Assembly: GCA_038503075.1 (NCBI GenBank)
Contig: JBCAML010000003.1
Location: 868,001 to 932,000, forward strand
Reading direction: 5' to 3'
DNA: 64,000 nt
Source: Gyromitra esculenta
Taxonomy: Eukaryota > Ascomycota > Pezizomycetes > Pezizales > Discinaceae
In this document: piece after piece, positions 51,712 through 62,727 of the stretch
Numbering within the stretch: the stretch's first letter is position 1
Layout: each line of letters starts with the position of its first letter
Translations under genes and position numbers: made by a program
The notes under the pieces: model-generated
Seen by the model: only the letters and a program-made list of their open reading frames with translations
The model's database searches: none
What the model was told of the DNA's origin: nothing

Positions 51712-52594
51712 CTACCCCTTATACACGAAGTTCTTAACTCTCTCCCTCTTTACCCTTTCTGCCTCCTCCAACCACTCTCTTCCTATCGCCCTGTCTCCCC
51801 ATCTCTCAAAAAAGTTCACGCACTTCCATCCCAGGAAGTCAAACAATGTTACTTCTACTCCATTCTCCTCTATTGACCTCTTGCCAATTTCTCCACACAT
51901 CTTCTCCTTCCAACCACACCCCTCATAATTCTTATACCTCCAATCTATTACTTCTAAGTGCGCCTTCAACGCCTTGTCCCACTTGCTATGTCTCTCCCTT
52001 GCTCTTTCTGCCGCTTGTATTGTCTCATCGAGTTTTGTAACAGGCATTGCTGGAGGTGATTTTCCGGCAATGGAAATGTCGTTCCGAACAGTGTTGGGTT
52101 TACTCACTGCGATTTCGCGTTCTTGACTGTATCGATCGAGTACTTTCTGAAAGATTTGACTTGGCTGTTGTCGATCATGCAGTAATTGCAATTGCAGAAT
52201 CTGTGACACTGCGACTTTGCGTGAAGGGCACTTTCTCTTTCCTCTCCTCTATCACCTCTTTCCTCTCTTCAGCAACCTCCTTTCTCTCTCCGATCTCTCT
52301 TTCCTCATCCTTTTCCTCAACTTCTTTCATCACTGTATCCTCCCCATCTCTTTCTCCCATCTCTCTCCTTTCTAATCTTTGCGGGATTGCTGGCGGTGGT
52401 TGTAATTTGACCTTAACGATCAACATAATGATCTCTCGTTTCGCTTGCGCATACCGCTTCGCCATAACCCCCACCTCTCCTCTCAACTTCCTTATCTCTC
52501 TTGTGAGCACCTCGTTTCTTCGGTGGTACTCGTTTTCGGCAGCCATGAGCTTGAAAGCTGGCATGGCTCTACTCTGGTACCTTTGCGTTGACAT
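51712..52594 (-). CDS. Hypothetical coiled-coil protein
   Basis: Two overlapping ORFs join by a 55-bp intron (52201-52255, GT..AG on the minus strand) into 275 aa: exon 1 52256-52594, exon 2 51712-52200. The N-terminal part (MSTQRYQSRAMPAFKLMAAE...) is charged and likely forms a coiled coil, followed by a Glu/Arg/Lys-rich run before the splice site and a second helical part (ETIQAAERARERHSKWDKAL). No domain is recognised. Without the intron the frame would shift, so a frameshift is the alternative reading. Confidence 0.6.
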
Positions 52595-53553
52595 ACTGTG
52601 TAATAGTAAAGTCGCTGATGTAAATGAAGTTTTTCAAAAGCGGGGTAGTCAGGTTCTGATTGGCAGAAAACCTGTATCACAAAAAGCTCGGAAGGTGAGT
52701 CGATTTGTTGGCGACCTGTGATTGGTCGCTTCGTCCTGCAGTGTGGTTGTCAAGGTAAGAGTTTTGTTGTGATATTGGGGCGTGTAGGGAGGAATAGAGG
52801 ACTCGATTGCTTGTATTGCTTATGCTTTTTTTCTAGAGGTAGGCATACGGCCCCTATCTAAATAGCTCTCTCTCGGGCGCTCGAGTGCCCGTGTGCTCGG
52901 GTACCTATCTCTCAATCATTTCCGACTCCGAAGCCACACCCGTGGAGGCACCCCGTATTAGGAAGCTTCTCCAACACGAGTGTTAGATTATAACCGTTAA
53001 TGGACAGCATAATAGACCACGACGAGAAAAAAGTCGTAGGGATCCTAGTGCGTACATAGATGCCTGGTAGCTGGGAGGAATTTGAAAAAATACGTTCGCA
53101 AAAAGTAAGCACTTGGATATTGATCCATGGCAAGGGCTTTTTACTCTTCACTTCCAAGATGGGTGTGCTAGGATACGGCCATGGATGGGTCATCAACCTG
53201 GGAGTGTTGGAGTGAGAGTGAGAGTGTAGTAGATTTATCAAGATGCTTTAATCAGCCTTTAGGTCAGAAAGAGCCCCGGGAAAACCAAGGTCACCAACAA
53301 ATTCCGAGAAATTTTAACAAGTAACTGTTGAGAATACCTGGATCATTATTGACTTGAGCCCGAACAGTATATAAAAGTAGAGACCTCCAATCATATCCAA
53401 AATTCAACTCACACAACTCGTTTCCCCCGCATTCACACATACAATATCACAACACATAATTATCATACAAAGACTCAACAGTCTCCTTAGGCGTGCTAAT
53501 ACTCGCAGTCAGAAAGTTTCCGCTCATCCGGATTCCGGGATGATGAAGAAATA
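52595..53553. other. Intergenic region with promoter-like stretch
   Basis: No convincing ORF. A fungal-type promoter appears at its right end (see 53368-53377). Confidence 0.4.
53368..53377 (+). promoter_or_regulatory. Candidate TATA box
   Basis: TATATAAAAG followed by a C/A-rich, ATG-free leader up to about 53480, as in strongly expressed fungal genes. The next ATG codons (near 53540) soon meet a stop even if the MITE at 53554 is removed, so the transcript it would drive is unclear. Confidence 0.35.
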
Positions 53554-53727
53554 CAGTACAATCGCCCTATAAGAATACTAACTATAAGAATACTCGCCTT
53601 ATAAGAATGCTGAATCCAGTCCTGACAGGGGTAAATTTGAGTGTGGCCTGCTTTTCATATAAGAATAACTCTTTTATAAGAATACGATTTTCGGAACCAA
53701 CCGTATTCTTATAGGGTGATTGTACTG
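53554..53727. mobile_element. 174-bp MITE, copy 1
   Basis: Starts CAGTACAATCGCCCTATAAG and ends with its inverted copy (one change, GGGTG for GGGCG), flanked by TA on both sides. CAGT ends with a TA duplication are typical of Tc1/mariner-pogo (Fot1-like) elements. The inside has several TATAAGAATA units and no ORF. Nearly identical to 59020-59193. Confidence 0.88.
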
Positions 53728-53962
53728 TAGGTTCTGTCGTCTCTAGAAGTAGGTCTCAATCACGTAAGCGCCGATCCAGATCTCCAGAAATGCGTCGCTG
53801 TCCATCCGTTGGGGAAAACGAGGCTGGAAACGAAGAAGAAGAATTCAAAGGATACGAGACTGAATAGAAACAGCAGTCGAAGCAACCGACGCAGTGCTGC
53901 CATGTAGGTACAGAGAGCGGGACTGTGGTGCGTGTAACTTGAACTTCAATACTAAGATAAAG

Positions 53963-54238
53963 ATGATTGTGACAATGTTTCAAACCAGCCTCGAGATTTC
54001 AGGAAATGGCAATCTACTTGAACCTGTCGCAGCCTATCTAGCAGAAAACTTGGGTGTTAGGATTGCTAGTGGCGCAGATTGTGAGGTGGTTATCGATAAT
54101 TCTGACTCATCGGATTGGATAATAACTGCTGGGGAGAATATTCAGCTTGGAGAGACTAAACCTGACGCTGCTACTGTTAACCAGGGTATTAAGATAGCCT
54201 CGTCAGTGGACATAACATTGGCCGCATCTGTTTCTTAG
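53963..54238 (+). CDS. Hypothetical ORF
   Basis: 91 codons plus stop from ATG 53963 (MIVTMFQTSLEISGNGN...). No family recognised. It lies on the same strand 140 bp before another orphan ORF, and both could be exons of one gene, but I find no convincing intron joining them. Confidence 0.35.
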   Translation: MIVTMFQTSLEISGNGNLLEPVAAYLAENLGVRIASGADCEVVIDNSDSSDWIITAGENIQLGETKPDAATVNQGIKIASSVDITLAASVS

Positions 54239-54378
54239 CAGTTTCATCGGCAATTGGTGACAGTTCGTCGAGTCCTTCAGGATCATTTCTATGTTACCTT
54301 CACTCAAGTACTGGGTTACACGTGTGTATCGGCTTATCCCAGGGCTATGAGATGTGACAACTCAAAATTCTAGGGATT

Positions 54379-54840
54379 ATGGTATGCTTGCTTGAATCGA
54401 CCCTTGATAAAATACACCGCGTTGATCGTCGGAATTTCCTTCGCTCAAATTGGTCTAATGCTGTAATTTTTGGCAAGCCACTCGCTGAAATGGCAGAGGT
54501 GACCAGGACTGCCCGTACACCTATTGCCTTGAAAGCAGTCCTTAATAGCATTTCTGTGGAGTGGCAGGAAGTAACGAGTTATGAGCCGGGTTCATCTTTC
54601 AAGTATGATTTCCACTCTATTAATGCTTTGCGGGGGAAGTTAGGTCTCGACAGCACCGTGGTACGCTCGATCCGGCTGAAATTATGCATTGGTACGAGTT
54701 GTGAGAAGTACTTTTACCTTTGCGACTACATTGAATACGAAGGAAATACAAGTTGCCCTGAACGAAGCGAAGGGTTATGGGGTAAGGAAATAATTAATCT
54801 CGATGCTGATTGGTCAGTAGATCTGACCAGTAAATCTTGA
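54379..54840 (+). CDS. Hypothetical ORF
   Basis: 153 aa from ATG 54379, ending DADWSVDLTSKS. It has several cysteines and aromatic residues (KLCIGTSCEKYFYLCDYIEY). No domain recognised. The frame is long for chance in this composition, and its neighbour at 53963-54238 may be part of the same gene. Confidence 0.4.
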   Translation: MVCLLESTLDKIHRVDRRNFLRSNWSNAVIFGKPLAEMAEVTRTARTPIALKAVLNSISVEWQEVTSYEPGSSFKYDFHSINALRGKLGLDSTVVRSIRLKLCIGTSCEKYFYLCDYIEYEGNTSCPERSEGLWGKEIINLDADWSVDLTSKS

Positions 54841-56576
54841 CTGCCCCCCTCCATGAACAAGGATGAGAGAACCCTAACACAATATCAGGACCTCAAAAGC
54901 ATTGTGTAGGGCGCCACCGCGAAGCGACAGCCATAGGAGTGAGCTATCTAGGAGGGATCGAACGCCGCGCAGCAGCGGCGTGAGGTCCCGACTGCGAGCT
55001 TTTCACAGGTTTATTAAAGCTCGAGGTCTCCAGTGCTCTGGGTACACAGGATATGGTTCTTCGTTTGGGGCATACGACCCCCTACAGCGCGATGAGGCTA
55101 GGTCTAGTGAGGCATATCACTAGGTGATGGATTTCTGGGGGGTTTGCCTCCAGTATTATTAACTGGGGAGACGAAGAATGGCGAGATATAGGATTGGAGG
55201 GAATACTTCATTTTGTTCGGCTGGAGGTATTTTCTAGGGAGTATTACGGCTTAAGCTGGGTGTGCGAACGCCGTCACCCTAAAGGATTGTAAAAAAATCG
55301 AGATAGAATGCTTTTCTACTTTATTATAGATTTGAATTATTGTCTTTCTTGCTTTAGTAGGTGTTTTGTTTGGATTTTCTAGTGGAGATAATATATAGAA
55401 TGAGATTGAGTTATAGTTTTTCTTAACAGTGCACGCCAGCATGTCGATGCCGATGCCTGAAAAGACTATTGTTGTATACGTCCATTCAGATCACTCAACA
55501 AGATATTAACGTCACATGAGATCACTCGGCGACTGCTTAGATGTCGATGTTGCAAAAGCTCGATTGATTGATTACTTGATTGCTGGATGAAGGCTTCGGT
55601 CCGCCTTCTCCCCTCTATATACTACGTATTCGGGCCCCCAAGATACTCGTTCTTTTCCCTCCTAAGCTTCCGCCGAGAGCTCACCCTCCGAGACTTCACA
55701 CAGGCCTCCGGTCGAGCACCGGAGCCCATACATATTAGGAAGCCATTTCGAACAGTCGATACCGAAATGCCTTTTGTGTTAATGAGCTAGCCGTATGGGG
55801 GAGGGAGCTTTCGCGGTATATGTGGTTGAGGGTATTGGTGAATCATCGGGTGTACTCCGCATCTTAGAATAGATATTATGTGTTTATTGACGTCTTTCAG
55901 TATTTTGTTTGGGGATACTTATGGTCGGCGATGGTTGTATCTGCCGTGAGTAAAGCCTATGACTGTTGAACGGGGCAGAAATTAGGTGAATGGTTGGTAT
56001 GATTGTGAGAGAGGGAGGGGAAACTGAGTGATACCTGTGACTTATTGAAAATTGATCTGGTAGATATAGAAGGAGCAATACAGAAAAGGATGAGGCTAGT
56101 AGATTAGGACGAATAGTTTAAAGAAAGGGAAAGAGAGAGGAGGATGAAAGGAGGAGGGGGGGGTTTATACTCGAATCAAGTTCGCATGACACGTGTATCT
56201 TGAATCACTAAATGTATCTGTGAAGTACAAGACGTCACATCGAAAAGAGCGAGTGACCTATTGTGACATAACTTGTTCTTGGAACTGCGCTTGCAGCCAT
56301 GTTCCGAAGATATCTTGTGTATGCCTGGGACCGTTTGTAGAGAAAGAAGTGATTCGGGGTTTCACCAGATTTCCGGACTATCGATAAGCGATATGGACGG
56401 GAATTGCCGTTAATGTCATCACAACTGTCCGTCGGCCAATAGATCAACCGCTCACGACAAATCTTTTATTCGCCTCAAACTCTTCCAGTCCAACATTAAC
56501 CTCTCCTCTCTCTGCTGTCAAACTCTTCACCCTTTAGCTAACCAATTAATTGTCTACCTCGCGACACCCCCTCGCC
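54841..56576. other. Long intergenic region
   Basis: About 1.7 kb with only short ORFs on both strands. A GC-rich patch near 54905-55010 and an A/G-rich patch near 56110-56165 stand out. The last 100 bp are rich in C and T, as in the leader of the next gene. Confidence 0.4.
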
Positions 56577-58641
56577 ATGTTACTCTTCCGTGGCCGTCCC
56601 CCACCTTTCAACACTCGTTCCCGGCGTTTACTCTCATCTCGAGTTTCCGCCTTCGTCCCACCACCCCCGGAGTCTCTCCCCAGGCCCAGAGCCCCCCGCG
56701 CCGGATACCCACGACTTCGAAAATATGGTCGCCGCCTCTTCTATGTCTCGACAATCACCGGCACGTTCTACCTTGCTGACGTATACCTAAACTACTCGAC
56801 CCTCACTCGCAACTTCCGCACCATCGGCACATGCACCCTCATCGCACTCGACTATAAACTCAACTTCCAACCCTCAAAATCCTCTCGACAGCTGTCACGC
56901 CTCCACGAACGCACCGCAGAGCGTGTGCTGAACTTATGTCTCACCAACGGCGGGCTCTACCAAAAAATGGGGCAAGCAATCGCGATGCAGAGTGCGGTGC
57001 TACCACCCGTGTTCCAAGAGAAGTTTTCGCAGTTCTTCGACGAGACGCCGCAGGCAGGGTGGAAGGAGGTAGAGAGGGTTCTACGGGAAGAGTTTGCAGA
57101 TCACCCGTTAGTAAAGAACGGTACTGGAGAGCTGGTGGATCGGTTATTTATGCCTGGGAGCTGGGAACGCAAAGCTGTTGGCAGTGCGAGTGTTGCGCAG
57201 GTTCACAAAGCACGACTGAAGACCGGGGAACTGGTTGCTGTAAAAGTACAAAAGCCCTGGATTGAACGACAGGTCGGATTGGATTTGTGGGTGTTTGAGT
57301 GAGTATGCGGCCCATGCTTCTTACTGGGAGGAGAAGGAGAGAAAAAAAGGAGCACTGATTTCTCGAAAATATGACAGAACTGTGACCTATTTTTTCTCGG
57401 AGAAACTCTTTGCTCTCCCACTCTCCTACTTCACACCGTACATATCCGCCCGCCTTTTACAGGAAACTGATTTCCTCAATGAAGCCTCTAATGCCGAACG
57501 CATGCGCGAATTCGTTGCCTCCGAGGCATCACTGAAAGATCGCGTCTACATCCCGAAAGTCTATCCCGACCTCTCCACTCGCCGCATAATGGTAGCCGAA
57601 TGGATCGAAGGAGTCGGAGTTGCCGAAAGAGAGATTCTGAAGGGACAGTACCGAGGCGATCGATGGGTCGGCCACGAGCAAGGCATCGCTGCATCGGTGG
57701 TGATGAAAGAAGGTCCAAGAAGACGAATCCGCGGCGAGGGGATAGGAGCTTGGGATAAAAAACATGAGAAGCGTAAACCGATCTATGGCTTGGGCCTTAG
57801 TGAGAGGGATATTATGAAATCCATGGTTGACCTCTTCTGCGCGCAAATGTTTCTTTTCGGATGGCTTCACTGCGATCCGCACCCTGGAAATATCCTGATT
57901 CGCCGTAAACCTAACGGGAAGCCTGAACTTATCCTTCTTGACCATGGGTTGTATATCTCCACTACCCCGGAGTTTCGGCGGCAGTATGCCCAGTTCTGGA
58001 AAGCTCTATTAACATTCGATAATACTACGATTGACAAAGTCGCTGCGGAGTGGGGCATCGGGAATAGCGACCTGTTTGCGAGCGCCACCTTGCTGAGGCC
58101 ATACACAGGCGGTAATAATGATATTGCCAAGATCGTAAGTGGCGGGGAAGAGGAAGGGAGTGCAAAATCTGCGTACGAGGCGCATGTGATGATGAGAGAA
58201 AAGATGGGCGAGTTTTTGCACGATCAGGAGAAGATGCCAAAAGAGCTGCTTTTTATTGGAAGGAATATGAGGATTGTGCAGGCGAATAATCAGTTTGTTC
58301 TCCATTTCTCGTCTCCTATTTCTTCATGTGCTAATAGACTCTGTTTGGACAGAGCCCTCGGTTCTCCCGTCAACCGCATTAAGATAATCGCTAATTGGGC
58401 CTCTCTTTCACTCACTCGCTTCCCTCCCTCAGAAGGTGGTGATGGTTTCTTTAAAGGGTGGGTAAAACACATGGTATTCAAATTCGTTGTTTTTGGTCTT
58501 GATGTGGTGTTTTGGTGGGGAAGGGTCACGCAAGCTGTTACTGGGGGTGCTGGTTTCGAGGATAAATTAGAGGAACGTATGAGGAGAGTGGCGAGGGAGG
58601 AGTTGGGGGTGGAGCTGAACCATGGTGTTTTCGAAGGCTGA
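56577..58641 (+). CDS. Mitochondrial ABC1/UbiB-family kinase-like protein
   Basis: Three exons, 56577-57298, 57378-58292 and 58353-58641, encode 641 aa. Introns are 79 and 60 bp with GT..AG ends; the second also reads through without a stop but breaks the conserved NNQ-ALGSPVNRIK. The N-terminus is rich in Arg and Ser with few acids (LFRGRPPPFNTRSRRLLSSR), a likely mitochondrial presequence, followed by a hydrophobic segment near YVSTITGTFYLADVYL. ABC1 hallmarks: the KxGQ motif in YQKMGQAIAMQS, an Ala/Ser-rich loop VGSASVAQVHKARL, the lysine of VAVKVQKPW, the catalytic CDPHPGNIL and DHG in place of DFG (LLDHGLY). These suit the ADCK1/Mcp2 branch, linked in yeast to mitochondrial lipid and coenzyme Q homeostasis. 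The branch assignment is less sure than the family. Confidence 0.9.
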
Positions 58642-59019
58642 AAGGGTTTGGGGAGGGTTGGAAAAATTTCTTGTTAATATATTTAGGGTGATAAAGTTTA
58701 GGATAGAGCTGTTACTGGATGGGGTGGCTTAGCTTTAGATATACTGTATATGGGGAATCGAATCTCTTCTCGCACGGATTTCAATGTGCTAAGTTTCTAG
58801 TCTGAGAGATAAAAATCCTAAGTTAGGTGGGTTTCTTTCTTTGTAATCTACTTGTATCTGCTATGAGGGATGCTTATCCTGCCACGGAAGGTATGGCTAC
58901 CATAGGAACTTTGGTAATAAAAACTTAAATCATAATACTGGTACTTTAGGAGATTTTCTTGTCCCTGCTAGGAATTATATGGCAGACTGGACCGTATGAT
59001 GTGTGGATATATGCTAGTA
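58642..59019. other. Intergenic region
   Basis: 3' flank of the kinase gene, AT-rich, no ORF of note. Confidence 0.45.
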
Positions 59020-59193
59020 CAGTACAATCGCCCTATAAGAATACTAACTATAAGAATACTCGCCTTATAAGAATGCTGAATCCAGTCCTGACAGGGGTAA
59101 ATTTGAGTGTGGCCTGCTTTTCATATAAGAATAACTCTTTTATAAGAATACGATTTTCGGAACCAACCGTATTCTTATAGGGCGATTGTACTG
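59020..59193. mobile_element. 174-bp MITE, copy 2
   Basis: CAGTACAATCGCCC...GGGCGATTGTACTG with TA at 59018-59019 and 59194-59195. Differs from copy 1 (53554-53727) at about one base, so both moved recently from the same source. No transposase gene is in this window. Confidence 0.9.
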
Positions 59194-60286
59194 TACTGGT
59201 AATGGGTTACTTCTTGTAATGTGCATGAGAAAAGAATATTGAGGTAATACTTCTACTCTATATCTACTACTGCTATTTTATGGTTTTTGCTGTGGCTGCT
59301 GCGAAGGTGGGAGTTACTAGGTCTGGGAGTAGCATATGTTCTATTTCACTATATGTGACTACTATATACGTAACCTAGAATACAAGATTAATGGTTTAGA
59401 CTAGGAAAGCCTATATGCCTATCATCGAAACGATGGGGGTGGGCCAGAATTTGGAAATTGTAGAAGCATTCGAAATGGCGAGACTTTAACTGCCGCACAA
59501 GTGAAAGAGAAGTAAGTGTTGGACTGTGAGGTTCAATTGTCTTTTCTTGTCTCCAGTTATCTATTAGGCGTTCTCCGGTATTCCGGAGGGGTCCGAAGCT
59601 TCCCTTTATTTTAGCCAAAGTGATCTGTGAATATTCCTGTATAGATTATCTTGGCAAAAACGCCATGATTCCTACTTAAAAATTCCTTTCTTTCTTTAGT
59701 GAGGCGTATAGCCGATATATACCAAGTTTGAAAATTGAGTGAACTGAATCGATATCTATTCGCGACATGCTACATCGTTTTTCAGAATCAGCTCTGATCA
59801 TTCGGAGAACCCGAGACAGATCTTTGCGCTCTCCCGTAATTTGGACCTAAAGATGTGATTAGAGGACTCATTTCACCTGCCCGTTTTGTGTTTTTCTGTG
59901 GGTTTAGCTGCCATGAGTTAGCTTATTATCCGAGGTTTCGGGTAAGATAAGCCACTGTAGTATTTAAACCCGCATGGCTTTTACTAGTACCCCTAGGAGT
60001 AGTAGACAAAAAACGCCACCCAAGGATTTTTTTGGTCTGATTTTGACGTTATCGAATATGTATACGATTTCTCTTGTTTCTCGAAATAACAGGTTTCTAA
60101 GTGTTGGTAATATTACACTTGTAACCAGCCTGTTCGTGCACTCGCAATTGATAGTCATTAATAGTCTCATATTTTCTACAGCCGTACATACAAAACTTTC
60201 GGTAGAGTATTCCGCTTACTCACTATGATCGCAAATAGAATAGTTAAACACTAAATATGCGCAGAGATTAAACAAAAGATACGCTT
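59194..60286. other. Intergenic region
   Basis: About 1.1 kb without a supported gene; short ORFs only. It holds the 3' flank of the OPT transporter gene on the minus strand. Confidence 0.45.
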
Positions 60287-62727
60287 TTAACCACAGAAAG
60301 TATCACCAGGACATCCAGTAGAAACGCCATACTTTGAAGCCCCAACTCCGGCAATCTCTAAAACTGCGTTCAAAACACCACCCATCCCTTCGCCTGCGAT
60401 CATGCCCGCAGCGATAGCGTAACAGAACAAGTCAAAGCTGACAGCGTTCTTCTTGGCCCAGATATATGCAATGATTGCACCTGTCAACATCGCACTAGAG
60501 TACTGAGTTGCAGGGAGGACAAAGGCAAGACCCATAGCCATAAAGTTGGGGACATAGACTCTGTATTTTTCGCGATGGCCAGTGAGGTAGTTGTGGCGGA
60601 AAAGAACGACGATGATCGAGAGGATAGCCAAGCAGATAGAGAAAATGCCGGATGACAAAGGTATTGGGAGGTCAGGCTCGGTGACGGCAACAGCTACAGC
60701 TCTCCATGCAGAAACCGAGGGTGCGCTGAAAGAGCAGTGTTCGGCTTCGAGGTCAAGTACGCAAGGGTATGCCTTCATAAAGAGGATGAACATTCCTGGA
60801 GATAGAAACATAGCAACAATGGATCCAATAGCCTGAGCGTACCACTGAAGCTTAGGAGGGGTGCTCAATAAGAAACCGACACGGAAGTCAACGACAAGAT
60901 CAGTACTCTGAGAAGCGGCTCCAGAAGCGATAGCACCCCCAACCAAATTCATTCTTTGAGCAGTAATGGGGGCGTATCCAGCGCCAGAAGTAGCACCGCC
61001 AAGGATGAGTTGGGTAGCTTTAGCGGCAGTGGTGAGAGGAGTGGTGTCGGTCACACCAGTGCATTGAATGGCGAGGAAAGCAAAGATGAAGCCCAAGAGA
61101 ACAGCGAGAATTGACATCCCAACCTCAAGCTGGTACTGCAAAGCAAGAATGATACAGGTCGCGACGATGACGATGATCAACCCAGAACCCCATTGCCACA
61201 TCTGGACCTGGTCTTCTTCTCTGGCAGGGTCTCTGGTAATGTGCTCGGCTTTAATATGACTTTGCTTCTCGAGGAATGCGGAACTCTTTCCGATCTTTTG
61301 AACGGCGGCGTTCAGGGTCATGGCAATTCCTTTCCAGGCACTCTTTAGAGCAAACCAAATGAGTTTGTATTGAACGCCAAGCTCGGCGAAGGAAGAAGCA
61401 ATCATGACAAGGACACCAGGCCATAGCAGCCAATAGCGAGGCGAAGGGTTATGGATAGGATCCTTAAGGCCGAATGAGTAGAAGCTAACTAAATCTCCCC
61501 ATTTCTCATATCCTGGATCTCCAGGCGTGAACCAGGCGGATCCCGAAGCCATACCGGTGTGAACAAGACCAGGTCCAATGATACCTTTTTGAATATCAGT
61601 AGAAGTTTCGCTCATTGTTTTAGGCATGAAAAAACTCACCCCATGCAAGAACAGAACCAGCAAAGAAAGAAATGGCTGGGTTAAGACCAACAAGCATCCC
61701 ACTACCAATGAATGCAGGAGTCCATTCGTAGAACCAGCCCCAGTTCTCAACAGCAAGAGCAAGACTGTGATGCCCAGACCATACATGGAACCAGGAGAAA
61801 AAGTGCCAATCCCAAAGGACGCCAGGAACGTAGGCGGCCGCAACCCGGAAACAAATACAAAAAAGAAAAGTGAACGCCAGAGCACGGGTCTTCTTCCTTG
61901 CGTTTTCGCCTCCATTCCCTCCAATAGTATGCATGGAAGCAATGGTCATGGCAGTCGCAGTCGCAGTAGGAAATATAAGCTTCAATTCGCGGGCTACATG
62001 GATAATGAAGAACTTTCGCACTTCGATGAATCAGTAACCACGGCTTGGAGCTTCGATGCCTATAGCTAGTATGAACTTACATGGTGTAGCAAAGAACAGT
62101 CCATAGTATGCTGAGACAATGGTGAAAGTGAGAAGCCTCGGGAAATCAGAGACAGGATCCTTCAGGAGCTTCAATTGATATAAAGCTGGAATCGCAGATA
62201 TAAAGATACCACCAAGACCACCAGCTGCAGTAGCAGAGGTTTGGACGATAGAGTTTTCCTTGGGACCAAATGATCCGCCGAGAATCGGGAAGTTCTCTCC
62301 GAAAGTCTTGCTGAAGAAGGTAAGGATAGCGAAACCGAAGATGGCACCGAACAAGTTGGCGCCAAAAGTCCAACCAGTCTTCAAACCTATACATAACCAA
62401 GAGCATTAGAATTTAGTCTCGTTCGTAATTATTCTACCAAATGAGCTCATTTGACGTACCAAGGTATACGTTGGAGGCATTCACCAGGCCACCTAGGATA
62501 CAGCCGACAACGATTGCACGAGCAGTGAAAATCCGATTACGAGGTTCTACCGGAGCATTCGGGTCTATAGGGAAAGGAACAAAAGGGTCTGATTCCAGTT
62601 CTTCGTGAACACTTTCTGTTTCGTCTTTCATGTCTGCCTTTTCTTCGTAGGGTACCTGCTCTGGGATACTATAGGGATCTTGGGAGGGGTATTGGTCCCC
62701 CGTGATTTCGACATTGTTGGAAGCCAT
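60287..62727 (-). CDS. OPT-superfamily oligopeptide/metal-chelate transporter
   Basis: Four exons on the minus strand, 62460-62727, 62081-62386, 61640-62020 and 60287-61584, join into 750 aa. Introns are 73, 60 and 55 bp with GT..AG ends and all lie in phase 1. An acidic hydrophilic N-terminus of about 70 residues precedes many membrane segments. Family features: the first membrane segment IVVGCILGGLVNASNVYLGL, the conserved SFGPKENSIVQTSATAAGGLG segment, FFIIHVARELKLIFPTATAT, and the C-terminal AAGMIAGEGMGGV. OPT proteins import small peptides or metal chelates with protons at the plasma membrane; the KENSIVQTSATAAGG signature points to the YSL-like side of the superfamily. The substrate cannot be told from sequence. 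Confidence 0.92.

Noticed and set aside
54902..55123. 73-codon Arg-rich ORF in a GC-rich patch
   Set aside because: No motif, and the ORF is explained by base composition.
58293..58352. Kinase gene without a second intron (the frame reads through)
   Set aside because: The 60-bp insert interrupts the conserved NNQ-ALGSPVNRIK and has GT..AG ends with a branch-like GCTAAT, so an intron is more likely.
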